Source: an uncultured cyanobacterium
GTDB taxonomy: Bacteria > Cyanobacteriota > Vampirovibrionia > Vampirovibrionales > JAGQHJ01
Direction: 5' to 3'
Assembly: GCA_937922745.1 (NCBI GenBank)
Contig: CALAJO010000090.1
Span: 1 to 53,149 of the forward strand
DNA: 53,149 nucleotides
In this document: positions 32,719 to 41,228 of the stretch, piece by piece
Layout: the number at the start of each line of letters is the position of its first letter
Position numbering within the stretch: the stretch's first letter is position 1
The notes under the pieces: generated by a model
Told to the model about the DNA's origin: nothing
Databases searched by the model: none
The model's input: only the letters and a program-made list of their open reading frames with translations
Translations under genes and position numbers: made by a program

Positions 32719-33526
32719 TCATGCGGGTTCAGCCATCTTAGCGGGGCTGCCGGACGGGCTGTTTTACGGCACTGGCGTTTTTACGACCTTTAAAGCGATA
32801 CCCGGCGAAATCCCATTTCGACTGGAAGCCCATTATGAACGGTTGAAACGGGACAGCGCGTTTTTCAGCCTTGCTTTTCCCTGGGAGGAGTTTACAGCTT
32901 TTAAAACCACTCTCGAAGCGTTTTGTCATGCCCATTTGAGCGATTCCCAGGTGTTGCGGGTCAGCGTAATCCCGGACACTTTCGGCGGGCATGATGCTTC
33001 CGCGAAGACGGTTTGTTACGTCTCGATGCGGGCGTGCCCGGCACCCGTTGAGGCCGTGGCGCTGAAAACCGTCCGGTTTAACCGGCTTTTCCCGCAACAC
33101 AAGCACGGCAGCCATATAGCGGAATCGGTTTATCTCCCGGCCGTAAAGCAGCAGGGGTTTGATGATTACCTGAGGCTCTCCGAGGTAGGCTCCATTGCCG
33201 AATCCGCGTACGCCAATGTCTTTCTGGTTTTGGACGGCCATCATCTGTTAACGCCGGATATTCACCAGGTCGGTTGTTTGCCGGGTATTATGCGGCAAGC
33301 CGTGATTGAAGCCTGCGCCGATTCTGGAATCCAAGTCGAGGCGGGGCAATACCCCTTGGAAAAACTATCGGAATGCCGCGGCCTTTTTCTCACCAATGCC
33401 GTGCGAGGGATAATCCCGGTAAGCCGCGTGGATGCCTACCATTTCAATTGGGAAGCCCTTCAGCCGGTCATCACGGAAATCAGGAGAAGTCTTCGTTCTC
33501 GTAATACGCCTTTACCGTGGCGCTAA
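32699..33526 (+). CDS. PLP-dependent aminotransferase class IV
   Basis: This 275-residue protein has fold-type IV features: GLFYGTGVFTTFKAIPG at the N terminus, a catalytic-lysine region around FPQHKHGSH, GSIAESAYANVFLVLDGHHLLTP, and GCLPGIMRQAVIEACADSG. The family includes 4-amino-4-deoxychorismate lyase (PabC), branched-chain aminotransferase and D-amino-acid aminotransferase. The short length and the single-gene context slightly favour PabC, but no pabA/B is near. It starts inside the TOPRIM gene and its 3' end overlaps the convergent mgtC by 47 bases. Confidence 0.75.
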   Translation: MQHYRIDHAGSAILAGLPDGLFYGTGVFTTFKAIPGEIPFRLEAHYERLKRDSAFFSLAFPWEEFTAFKTTLEAFCHAHLSDSQVLRVSVIPDTFGGHDASAKTVCYVSMRACPAPVEAVALKTVRFNRLFPQHKHGSHIAESVYLPAVKQQGFDDYLRLSEVGSIAESAYANVFLVLDGHHLLTPDIHQVGCLPGIMRQAVIEACADSGIQVEAGQYPLEKLSECRGLFLTNAVRGIIPVSRVDAYHFNWEALQPVITEIRRSLRSRNTPLPWR

Positions 33527-34211
33527 TTACGCCGGGCAGGCGGCAGAGCCGTCGGGAAATCTCGTTGACGTCGTTTTTCCGGCCCATTGTATTGAGGATA
33601 AAGTTCATTTCCATCCGGTCGGTTTCCGCATCGCTATGGATGCGCACCTCAATCATATTGTCCTTGAAGTGATCCTCAATCCAGCTTTGGGACGGGTTTG
33701 CCGCCTGTGCCGTACTCACGATATGGATTTTGAGGCGGTTGGCGCTGCGGATGTTTTTGGTGAAGAAATGGCGCTCAATTTTCCCGATTGTAAAAAGCAC
33801 TAGAAACGTGAGTAACGTCGCGATAATCGCCAGGCGGGTCTGCCCAATCCCAACCAGCATACCGATACTCGCCATCGTCCATAAGCTGGCCGCCGTGGTG
33901 AGGCCACGAACAGTGGCGCCGTAGCGCAACACCGCTCCGCCGCCAATAAACCCAATGCCGGTCACTATCTGTGCGGCAACACGGGAAGGATCGCGAACAA
34001 TACGGTTATCCTCCGTGGGATCGTACGGTAGATGCGACAAGCCGTAATAAAAATCCGACATCGACACCAGTGTAAAAATCGTCGAGCCCAGGGTCACCAG
34101 GATGTGCGTGCGCAACCCCGCGGATTTTTGCGTAAATTCGCGCTCCAGGCCAATAATCGCGCCCAGGACAAAGGCAATAAAGATACGAGGTAATATATCT
34201 TGAAAATCCAT
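33480..34211 (-). CDS. MgtC/SapB family membrane protein
   Basis: This 243-residue protein has about five membrane segments in the first 135 residues. They contain the family blocks LGAIIGLEREFTQKSAGLRT, ILVTLGSTIFTLVS, and GIGFIGGGAVLRYG with VRGLTTAASLWTMASIG. A C-terminal ACT-like soluble domain of about 100 residues follows. MgtC proteins support growth at low Mg2+ and survival inside hosts; they are not themselves Mg2+ pumps. No mgtA/B lies nearby. Its stop lies within the convergent aminotransferase gene. Confidence 0.85.
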   Translation of the reverse strand: MDFQDILPRIFIAFVLGAIIGLEREFTQKSAGLRTHILVTLGSTIFTLVSMSDFYYGLSHLPYDPTEDNRIVRDPSRVAAQIVTGIGFIGGGAVLRYGATVRGLTTAASLWTMASIGMLVGIGQTRLAIIATLLTFLVLFTIGKIERHFFTKNIRSANRLKIHIVSTAQAANPSQSWIEDHFKDNMIEVRIHSDAETDRMEMNFILNTMGRKNDVNEISRRLCRLPGVISATVKAYYENEDFS

Positions 34212-34380
34212 ATTCGTATTATGTCAAACTCACTGGCAAATGGGAATACAGGCAACAGAGGACGCTTGCGCAAACCAGCGCCAGGCCCGCTAAAGATTGG
34301 ACGTTCAAGCAGTAGCGGATCGCACATTTTCGATCTACGATGGGGCAGTGTAGATGAAAATAATGAGTGGGTATAATTTT

Positions 34381-34707
34381 ATGCGCAATGCAACTTGGTT
34401 TTCAGGCTTTTTGTTGGCGCTGGCCGTTTCCGGGATGGGTTCCCAGGTGCTGGCCCAAACAGCCCCGCCGACTTTTATCCCGCCCGCCATCGATCCGGGT
34501 GCGGTGATGATGCGAGAGTACCGCGATATTACGCTTCGCCGGGAGTTCCCTTTTATTTACCGGCCCATCGTAATCCATGACGTGGTCCGTCCAGTCCCAC
34601 CCGCAGAAATCGATGTCATGCCGGGCGTCATCCCCGGGGAACGCTCTATCCAGGGTAGCTTAAGGACGCCGGGCGGCGCAACCATCTATAGCAATCCCCA
34701 GGAATAA
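34381..34707 (+). CDS. Small secreted hypothetical protein
   Basis: This 108-residue protein has a clear signal peptide (MRNATWFSGFLLALAVSGMG, cleavage likely after VLAQ). The mature part is Pro-rich (PPTFIPPAIDPGAVMM...) and ends in VMPGVIPGERSIQGS. No family is recognised. ATG 34381 follows GAGTGGG. ATG 34354 in the same frame would lengthen the n-region by nine residues. Confidence 0.6.
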   Translation: MRNATWFSGFLLALAVSGMGSQVLAQTAPPTFIPPAIDPGAVMMREYRDITLRREFPFIYRPIVIHDVVRPVPPAEIDVMPGVIPGERSIQGSLRTPGGATIYSNPQE

Positions 34708-34804
34708 AAGGGCAAGTTATCCGCGCGGTTTTTCGGAGTTCATCAATTGAAAATCCATTGTCATTGCGGTATGGTTACAGCAAATCGCTTGATAAGGAAT
34801 CACC

Positions 34805-35473
34805 ATGTTCACGGGCTTGATTGAGGAAGTCGGAACCGTCGCCGCTGTTCAGCAAACGGGAGGTGGCAGCCGGCTCACCATTCGGGCGGAAAAAGTACTG
34901 GACAAGGTTGCCCTGGGCGACAGCATCGCCATTGACGGGGCCTGCACCACGGTGATTGCTTTTGACAAGACAACCTTTACCATCGAAGCCTCGCCGGAAA
35001 CGTTGGACAAAACCACGTTTAAGAATTTTAAAGCCGGTACGCCGGTCAACCTGGAGCGGCCTTTAACCCCGTCCAGCCGGATTGGCGGGCATTATGTCAC
35101 CGGGCACGTGGATGGCCTGGCGCGGATTGTGTCTATCGAGCCGCAAGGGATCTCCTTCATCTTTATGTTCGAGGTGGAGCAGCCGGAGCTGGCGCAATAC
35201 CTTGTGCCTAAAGGCTCGGTTGCGGTATCGGGTATCAGCCTGACCGTGAATACCGTGGACGCCAACCGCTTTAGTGTTGCCATTATTCCCCATACTATGG
35301 CCCATACCACCCTGGGGCACGTTAAGGCGGGCGATAGCGTGAATATCGAAACGGATCTGCTGGGCAAATATGTCAAAAAGTTCCTGTCACCCGTTTTCAA
35401 TTCAGTATCCCGCGTGGACGAGTCATTTTTGCAACAGCACGGGTTTATGCCCGCAAGCGCCCAAGGAGGCTAG
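34805..35473 (+). CDS. ribE: Riboflavin synthase alpha chain
   Basis: This 222-residue enzyme makes riboflavin from two 6,7-dimethyl-8-ribityllumazines. It has the typical start MFTGLIEEVGTV and two lumazine-binding repeats, each with a G-x-x-x-x-x-G(A)-C/S-x-T block (DSIAIDGACTTVI; GSVAVSGISLTV). GGHYVTGHVDG lies between. The first gene of ribE-ribBA-ribH. No FMN riboswitch is recognisable in the 97-base gap upstream. Confidence 0.95.
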   Translation: MFTGLIEEVGTVAAVQQTGGGSRLTIRAEKVLDKVALGDSIAIDGACTTVIAFDKTTFTIEASPETLDKTTFKNFKAGTPVNLERPLTPSSRIGGHYVTGHVDGLARIVSIEPQGISFIFMFEVEQPELAQYLVPKGSVAVSGISLTVNTVDANRFSVAIIPHTMAHTTLGHVKAGDSVNIETDLLGKYVKKFLSPVFNSVSRVDESFLQQHGFMPASAQGG

Positions 35474-35474
35474 T

Positions 35475-36701
35475 GTGAACCAATCGGAGCCGCTTCAGCA
35501 GTTTGACCGGGTTGAAGACGCCATTGAAGCCATTCGCAATGGCGAAATGGTGATTGTGGCCGACGACGAGGATCGCGAAAACGAAGGCGACCTGGTTTGT
35601 GCCGCGGATAAGGTGACGCCCGAGCTGATTAACTTTATGGCGGAAAAAGGCCGCGGGCTCATCTGCCTGGCCTTGTCCCCGGAGTTGTGCGACAAGCTGC
35701 AACTGCACCAGATGACCTTTCAGAACACGGAGATGCTGAACACGGCCTTTACCGTCAGCATCGACGCCCACCAGAAATATGGCGTCACCACGGGCATTTC
35801 CGCATCGGATCGGGCAACCACAATTAAGGTTGCCGTGGCGCCGGATGCCGTCCCGGCCGATTTACGCCGTCCCGGGCATATCTTTCCGCTTCGTGCGCGT
35901 CCTGGCGGTGTGCTGGAACGGGTTGGCCAAACCGAGGCCAGTGTTGACCTGGCTAAAATGGCCGGCTTGACGCCTGCCGGCGTCATTTGCGAAATCCTGA
36001 ACCCGGACGGTACCATGGCCCGCCGTAATGACCTGTTTGTTTTTGCCAAGGCCCACAACCTCAAATTTATCACCGTGGCGCAAATCATCGCCTATCGGCT
36101 TCGGACGGAGCGCACCGTGGTGCGCGATGCGGAAGCCACGCTTCCTACCCGCTTCGGGGACTTTAACGTTTTTGCCTACACCAACCTGCTCGATCAGACG
36201 GAACACCTGGCCCTGGTGAAAGGCAATCTGGGCGAGGAGGGCGAGTTGCCGCTGATTCGGATGCATAGCGAGTGCCTTACCGGCGATGTGTTGGGGAGCT
36301 TGCGTTGCGACTGCGGCCCGCAGCTCCATACCGCCATGCAGATGATCGAGTCCCACGGCAAGGGCGCGGTAGTCTACCTTCGCAACCACGAAGGGCGCGG
36401 CATCGGCCTGGCGAACAAGATTAAGTCCTATGCGCTCCAGGAGAAGGGCGTCGATACGGTCCAGGCCAACATCGACCTGGGGTTTGCCCCGGATCTGCGG
36501 AATTACGGCGTTGGGGCGCAAATCCTGCTGGACTTGGGCGTCAGTTCCTTTAAACTGCTGACGAATAACCCTCGCAAGATTCGCGGGCTGGAAGGCTATG
36601 GGCTCAACATCATCCAACGGGTGCCCATGCCGCTCTGTGTTACCGATCACAACGAGTTATACCTGGAAACCAAGCGCCTCAAACTGGGGCATATCATGTA
36701 G
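35475..36701 (+). CDS. ribBA: Bifunctional DHBP synthase / GTP cyclohydrolase II
   Basis: This 408-residue protein combines two riboflavin precursor enzymes. The RibB half shows [33 protein letters not shown], and [20 protein letters not shown]. The RibA half has the Zn site [18 protein letters not shown] (three Cys), the catalytic [14 protein letters not shown], and [18 protein letters not shown] 35475 is the start, with AAGGAGG 6 bases upstream and one base after the ribE stop. An upstream ATG at 35370 lies inside ribE and gives no family match. The two domains are both intact. Confidence 0.95.
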   Translation: MNQSEPLQQFDRVEDAIEAIRNGEMVIVADDEDRENEGDLVCAADKVTPELINFMAEKGRGLICLALSPELCDKLQLHQMTFQNTEMLNTAFTVSIDAHQKYGVTTGISASDRATTIKVAVAPDAVPADLRRPGHIFPLRARPGGVLERVGQTEASVDLAKMAGLTPAGVICEILNPDGTMARRNDLFVFAKAHNLKFITVAQIIAYRLRTERTVVRDAEATLPTRFGDFNVFAYTNLLDQTEHLALVKGNLGEEGELPLIRMHSECLTGDVLGSLRCDCGPQLHTAMQMIESHGKGAVVYLRNHEGRGIGLANKIKSYALQEKGVDTVQANIDLGFAPDLRNYGVGAQILLDLGVSSFKLLTNNPRKIRGLEGYGLNIIQRVPMPLCVTDHNELYLETKRLKLGHIM

Positions 36702-36743
36702 CCGCAAGCGGTCGCCGCTTTTAGCAAGGAGAAGCTTCGCACG

Positions 36744-37277
36744 ATGTTGCATCAAACCATCCAAGGCCAACTTACCGGCAACGGTCTCAAAATCGGGATT
36801 GTCGTCAGCCGCTTCAACGAGTTTATCACGGGCAAACTGCTGGAAGGATGCGTGGATACGCTCTCGCGCCACGGCGTTTCCAGGGAGGATATTTACGTCT
36901 TCTGGGTTCCTGGGGCGTTTGAGATTCCCTACACCGCAACCCGCCTGATGAGCCTGAACCGTTTCGACGCCATTATCTGCCTGGGCGCCATCATTCGCGG
37001 CAGCACCCCGCATTTTGACTTTGTGGCAGGCGAATCCGCCAAAGGTGTAGGGCAACTCAACGCCAAAGGGCAAATTCCGGTTATTTACGGCATCATCACC
37101 ACGGAGAATATCGAGCAGGCCATTGAGCGGGCAGGCACCAAGTCCGGTAACAAAGGCGCGGATGCCGCCATCGGAGCGATTGAAATGGCGAACCTCTCCC
37201 GCACCATTGATGCCATGGCCGAAGAGCCGGTTACTCGTCCCAGCCGGGCAACCGGGCGCAAGCAGAAGACCCGCTAG
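36744..37277 (+). CDS. ribH: 6,7-dimethyl-8-ribityllumazine synthase
   Basis: This 177-residue protein joins DHBP and the ribitylaminouracil to make lumazine, the substrate of ribE. Motifs are [28 protein letters not shown] and [21 protein letters not shown] with the catalytic His, plus [17 protein letters not shown] precedes the ATG. A C-terminal tail of about 20 basic residues ([13 protein letters not shown]) is longer than in most RibH. ribD is not in the window, so the pathway is completed elsewhere. Confidence 0.95.
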   Translation: MLHQTIQGQLTGNGLKIGIVVSRFNEFITGKLLEGCVDTLSRHGVSREDIYVFWVPGAFEIPYTATRLMSLNRFDAIICLGAIIRGSTPHFDFVAGESAKGVGQLNAKGQIPVIYGIITTENIEQAIERAGTKSGNKGADAAIGAIEMANLSRTIDAMAEEPVTRPSRATGRKQKTR

Positions 37278-37284
37278 CAGTCAA

Positions 37285-37521
37285 CTACATCATCCTGTTG
37301 AGCTGCTGGTAATTGGCGGCATTGCTGGCTGCCGCCAGGTCGAACAGGATTTTGGGATCCGCCGGGGCCTGGTATTGCTGTATTCTGCGTTCGTAATCGG
37401 TCAGGTAGTTGCTAATCTGCTGCTGGATGCGCAGGTTATTGGTTAATTGCAGGTATTGCACCTGGCTGTTGATCTGGGCCAATGACGGCGGCTGCATCAT
37501 AGGGTACATCATCGGTGGCAT
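37285..37521 (-). CDS. Small Met/Gln-rich hypothetical protein
   Basis: This 78-residue protein begins MPPMMYPMMQPPSLAQINSQ and continues as a Gln-rich amphipathic helix, ending in NYQQLNRMM. The ATG at 37521 has AGGAGG 7 bases upstream, so translation is likely. No family is recognised. Its Met/Gln-rich N terminus resembles that of the 22763-23755 protein, which may indicate a shared lineage-specific type. Confidence 0.6.
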   Translation of the reverse strand: MPPMMYPMMQPPSLAQINSQVQYLQLTNNLRIQQQISNYLTDYERRIQQYQAPADPKILFDLAAASNAANYQQLNRMM

Positions 37522-37585
37522 CTCTAATCCTCCTTTGTGGGTTATAAAACCGTTGAAGCCGGAAATATGCCCACAATTAAAAACA

Positions 37586-37604
37586 GAACGAACGAACCCA
37601 TTTT
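37586..37604. repeat. Dispersed intergenic motif, copy 2 (19 bases)
   Basis: GAACGAACGAACCCATTTT, identical to 50811-50829. It lies between two divergent genes, 65 bases upstream of the minus-strand small protein and 117 upstream of the P1 peptidase. Confidence 0.8.
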
Positions 37605-37720
37605 GGAGAAATTGTCGGCGATTCCATTGATATATCAGGTTTTCCGGCATATTGGGTTTGTTTGTTCAATGGCCGTCAAACTGTGCTTCAATAAGGATGG
37701 AGGCAAGCAAGGATCAAGGC

Positions 37721-38905
37721 ATGCGTAAGCGAATTGGGATTTTAAACCTTTTGCTGGTGCTGGGCATAGCGATGCCCCTGGTGAATGCGCAAGTGCCTGA
37801 AAGCCAGGCGGCCCTACAGCAAGGTATCCAGCAGAACCGTATTGAGTTGCCCCAATGGCGGTTTAAGCCGGGCCTGCTTAATGCCATTACCGATGTGCCG
37901 GGTGTGAAGGTCGGGCATGTCACGATCCTGCGGGAGCATCCCCATCGCACTCGTACAGGGGTAACGGCGATTGTGCCGCATCCGGGCGACCTGGCAGGAA
38001 AAGGCGTTTGGGGAAACGGCGCCATGCTCCACGGCAACGGCGAGCTGACCGGCCTGCATTTTCTCAATACCACGGGCATCCTCAGCAGCCCTATTTTGCT
38101 GACCAATTCGTTTGCCGTTGGGGCTGTCCATACCGGGGTGATGCAGTATTACCTGAAGCATTATCCCGGCGACAAACCGGGCACCACTCGGTGGAGCGGC
38201 CTGTTGCCCATTGTGGGTGAGTGTTACGATGGCTACTTTAACCATATCGAAGACCTGGCAGCCATCCAGCCAACCCATGCCGTTAAGGCCATTGAATCTG
38301 CAACAGCGGGGCCATTGGCGCAAGGACGGGTCGGGGCCGGCACCGGCATGCGATCGTTTGGGATGCACGCGGGCATCGGTAGCGCCTCGCGCCAGGTAAG
38401 CTATGAAGGCAAACGGTATACCATCGGGGTGCTGGTGAATGCCAACCACAGCCGGTTTGAGCATCTGAACCCGGTGATTGCGGAAAAACTGGCCGACGCA
38501 TTGCAAAAGCCGTTGGAAGAGCTGAAGCAGCAAGCCGAACGGGACAAGGTGGCGTCTGCACCCACGGCAAGCCAACAAAGGCAAGGGTCGATCATCGTGG
38601 TGATTGCAACCGATTTACCCCTAATACCCCATCAACTGGCGCAACTGGCCAAGCGCACCGCCTTGGGCATCGGCGCAACCGGCAGCATCATGGATCCTTC
38701 CAGCGGGGATGGCGTGGTGGTATTTAGCACGGCCCAGTTGATTGATGTCTCGGAGGACAAGCCCGTGACGATTCCCACGATTGAAACCCTTCACCCGGAC
38801 ATGTTGGCGGATGCTTACCGCGCCACGGTGGAAGCGGTAACGGAAGCCCAGATTAACGCGCTCCTATTCGGCAACCGATCGGACGGTAGCGGGATTCTCC
38901 CGTAG
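37721..38905 (+). CDS. P1 family (DmpA-type) peptidase with signal peptide
   Basis: This 394-residue protein starts with a signal peptide (MRKRIGILNLLLVLGIAMPL, cleavage probably after VNA), so it is exported. The mature part is an N-terminal-nucleophile peptidase of family S58. It shows GLLNAITDVPGVKVGHVTI, RTGVTAIVP, and VGAGTGMRSFGMHAGIGSAS. The self-processing Gly-Ser site is in RQGSIIVVIATDLPL (Ser290). Family members are aminopeptidases for D-, L- or beta-peptides and cleave themselves before that Ser. ATG 37721 is chosen by the signal peptide. Its 3' end overlaps the convergent epimerase by 42 bases. Confidence 0.8.
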   Translation: MRKRIGILNLLLVLGIAMPLVNAQVPESQAALQQGIQQNRIELPQWRFKPGLLNAITDVPGVKVGHVTILREHPHRTRTGVTAIVPHPGDLAGKGVWGNGAMLHGNGELTGLHFLNTTGILSSPILLTNSFAVGAVHTGVMQYYLKHYPGDKPGTTRWSGLLPIVGECYDGYFNHIEDLAAIQPTHAVKAIESATAGPLAQGRVGAGTGMRSFGMHAGIGSASRQVSYEGKRYTIGVLVNANHSRFEHLNPVIAEKLADALQKPLEELKQQAERDKVASAPTASQQRQGSIIVVIATDLPLIPHQLAQLAKRTALGIGATGSIMDPSSGDGVVVFSTAQLIDVSEDKPVTIPTIETLHPDMLADAYRATVEAVTEAQINALLFGNRSDGSGILP

Positions 38906-39793
38906 CAGGCGCATCAAGGCATCAAACAGCTCCGGGTATTGAAAAGGATAGCCGGCATCCAGCAACTTCGCCGGGTACACCCGCTGGCTGGACAGCAACA
39001 GCGCTTCCGCCATCTCCCCAAAGAGCAGCTTGGTTACAAAGGCCGGGATCGGCGTAATCGCGGGCCGGTTCAGGACATCCCCCAGCACCTTGGCAAACTT
39101 GAGGTTTCGGGCCGGGTTAGGTGTCACCACGTTCACCGGGCCGCTTAATCCGGGCGTATCCAGTATAAACTTCAGAATCGAGACAACGTCATCCAGCGTG
39201 ACCCAGCTCATGTATTGCTGGCCGCTGCCGAGCGCCCCGCCGGCACCCATGCGGAAAGGGGGCAGCATCTTTTGCAGCGCGCCGCCACGCTCGCTCAGGA
39301 TGAGCCCAAAGCGCGCGTTCACTACTCGGATGCCAGCAAGTGAGGCTCTCTCGGTTGCCGCCTCCCAGGCCGCGCAGAGTTCCGCCAGAAAGTCGTGGCC
39401 GGACGGGCTTTTTTCCGTCAGCAAGGCTTCCCCGCAATTGCCGTAATACCCAATGGCAGAAGCGCAAATGAAAACCTGGGGCGGTTGCTTTAAATCCACA
39501 AGCGTTTTGGTCAGCAACTGCGTGCTTGCAATCCGGCTGCTGCGAATCAGGCTCTTCTTCTCCGGTGTCCATCGCTCCCCGGCAATGCTTTCACCCGCCA
39601 GGTGAATCACTGCGTCAAACCCCTCCAGGGATTCTGCGGAAAGCTCGCCCTTGTCCGGGTTCCAGGGCAGATCCGTGCTTCCGGCAGCCGGAGCCGACCG
39701 GACCAACCGGCAAACGGTATGATGATGGCTGGCCAAAAAGGGAACCAGGGCGCTTCCAACCAACCCGTGAGACCCGGTGACCAATACTTTCAT
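38864..39793 (-). CDS. TIGR01777 family NAD(P)-dependent epimerase-like protein
   Basis: This 309-residue extended-SDR protein has the Rossmann loop VLVTGSHGLVGSALVPFL, GFDAVIHLAGESIAGERWTP (hallmark of TIGR01777/YfcH), and ASAIGYYGNCGE with the Tyr of the active site. The C-terminal DUF1731 part around LLSSQRVYPAKLLDAGYPF follows. Substrates are unknown in this family. GGAGTT lies 9 bases before ATG 39793. Confidence 0.85.
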   Translation of the reverse strand: MKVLVTGSHGLVGSALVPFLASHHHTVCRLVRSAPAAGSTDLPWNPDKGELSAESLEGFDAVIHLAGESIAGERWTPEKKSLIRSSRIASTQLLTKTLVDLKQPPQVFICASAIGYYGNCGEALLTEKSPSGHDFLAELCAAWEAATERASLAGIRVVNARFGLILSERGGALQKMLPPFRMGAGGALGSGQQYMSWVTLDDVVSILKFILDTPGLSGPVNVVTPNPARNLKFAKVLGDVLNRPAITPIPAFVTKLLFGEMAEALLLSSQRVYPAKLLDAGYPFQYPELFDALMRLLRENPATVRSVAE

Positions 39794-39984
39794 CCGCTTA
39801 AACTCCATTTATCGGGATGCTATTTCTATGGTATAGCACGCATCCATAAGGAACAAATATGTTATCGTCCGATTCCGCTTTTCACCTGAATCTTCATCAG
39901 AGATGAAGCTTTTCTGTCTGCGACGAGAGTAAAATAGAAGTAGGCGATGCAACTTGGAATTGATAAAAGAAGGGAAGGATTAAA

Positions 39985-40671
39985 ATGGCCGTTGTGAAGG
40001 GCAATAACAGCGATAATACACTGAAAGGCACCACGGCAAGCGACACGATATATGGCTACAGCGGCGCGGATAAGCTGGCCGGCGGCAATGCAAACGATAT
40101 TCTCTACGGCGGCAACGGCAATGACACGCTCCACGGGGAACTCGGAGACGACGCGTTACGAGGGGACTCGGGTATAGATGTGCTTTATGGCGGCGCCGGG
40201 CTGGACACGCTTTGGGGCGGAACCGGCGCAGACCGGCTGTATGGTGACGACGGACACGATTATTTGGACGGCCAGGACGGGAATGACCGCTTGTACGGCG
40301 GCAACGGCAACGATCGGTATAAGCCCACGTTTATAACCGGCGATGATGAAGATGATCACGATGTCATCTATGATCTCTCCGGGACCGACCTGCTGGACCT
40401 GCGGCAATATACCTTTAACCGGCTGGACTCCCTAAATGCACTGGATCTCTTCCGGGCGGACGGCTCCGCCGGCGCGGACGGCAAGGTGGATACCCTGCAG
40501 CTTGAAACCATTTACGATGATGAGATCCGCATCCACCATTATTTTGACAACACCAGCGCCACCCCGGAAGGTAGCGGAGCGGGACGCGGCGCCATCGAAA
40601 TGATCCGCTTCAGCGATCGCGGCTTGACGTTTGAAGGCATCCAGGACCTGTTTGCCGCGGATATTTTCTAG
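39985..40671 (+). CDS. Short RTX calcium-binding protein (228 residues)
   Basis: The nonapeptide repeats begin almost at residue 1 (KGNNSDNTLKGTTASDTIYG) and number about ten, ending near residue 112. The rest resembles the PF06594-type C-terminal part, with GKVDTLQLETIYDDEIRIHH followed by YFDNTSA, and EMIRFSDRGLTFEGIQDL. This end matches the ends of the two larger RTX proteins, so all three may use one type I exporter. It may be a minimal RTX carrier lacking a separate effector domain. AGGGAAGG precedes the ATG. Confidence 0.8.
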   Translation: MAVVKGNNSDNTLKGTTASDTIYGYSGADKLAGGNANDILYGGNGNDTLHGELGDDALRGDSGIDVLYGGAGLDTLWGGTGADRLYGDDGHDYLDGQDGNDRLYGGNGNDRYKPTFITGDDEDDHDVIYDLSGTDLLDLRQYTFNRLDSLNALDLFRADGSAGADGKVDTLQLETIYDDEIRIHHYFDNTSATPEGSGAGRGAIEMIRFSDRGLTFEGIQDLFAADIF

Positions 40672-40679
40672 CTAAAGGC

Positions 40680-41090
40680 TTAGGGGTGCATAGGAAAGCG
40701 CTTTAATGAGTTATCGCCTTCCTTGTCCAAGATAAACCGATCCCGTGTTGCTGGGATATCAACGCCGGATGCTTCCGATAACATGGCCTCCAGAGATCGG
40801 ACCACGGCATCCTTCTCTGCTGCATTAAGACCTAGATCCCCATATTGCAAATGGACTAAAGCCACAATCAAGGCCGCAACCTTCTTTTGTTGGGGTGTTA
40901 CTTCTAAATTGGAAGTTAGCTTTGCCGTATTGCTTAACCGCATGCTATCCAAATCACCTTTTTTATGGAAAACCAACTCAACAACGCTGTTTAAAAAGCG
41001 GGTTCTCTTCTGTTCTACGGTTTCGCGGGCTGCAAAAGCAAACTGCAAGTGCTGTGCTTTAAAGTTAGTATTTAACTGTACGGAATTCAT
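40680..41090 (-). CDS. Hypothetical protein
   Basis: This 136-residue helical soluble protein has no recognised family. GGAGG lies 6 bases before ATG 41090. The start NSVQLNTNFKAQHLQFAFAA resembles the MNIQF/MQIRF starts of two other unrecognised proteins here. Convergent with the short RTX gene with only 8 bases between stops. Confidence 0.6.
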   Translation of the reverse strand: MNSVQLNTNFKAQHLQFAFAARETVEQKRTRFLNSVVELVFHKKGDLDSMRLSNTAKLTSNLEVTPQQKKVAALIVALVHLQYGDLGLNAAEKDAVVRSLEAMLSEASGVDIPATRDRFILDKEGDNSLKRFPMHP

Positions 41091-41195
41091 GAGATGCCTC
41101 CTTTTACATTTACCTTTACGTTCGAATAATCTATTTAAAACGCTCAATTACAAAGTTTGCTACTATTCGCAAAATGGAATTCCTACCTAACGGAT

Positions 41196-41222
41196 TTGCG
41201 CAGACGGTGTTTGGTTTACAAT
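41196..41222 (+). promoter_or_regulatory. Possible promoter giving a leaderless fmt mRNA
   Basis: TTGCGC (41196-41201) and TACAAT (41217-41222) have a short 15-base spacer. The -10 ends 6 bases before the fmt ATG, which would place the transcript start at the start codon. No ribosome site is visible. Confidence 0.3.
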
Positions 41223-41228
41223 ACCGTT

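Noticed and set aside
34708-34804. FMN riboswitch upstream of ribE
   Set aside because: I looked for the conserved RFN core (AGGGGCGGGG, CCGAC blocks) and found none in the short gap.
35370-35474. ATG upstream start for ribBA
   Set aside because: It lies inside ribE and gives an N terminus without family similarity; GTG 35475 has AAGGAGG at the right spacing.
35862-36650. A 262-codon minus-strand frame opposite ribBA
   Set aside because: Shadow of the real gene with no motif.
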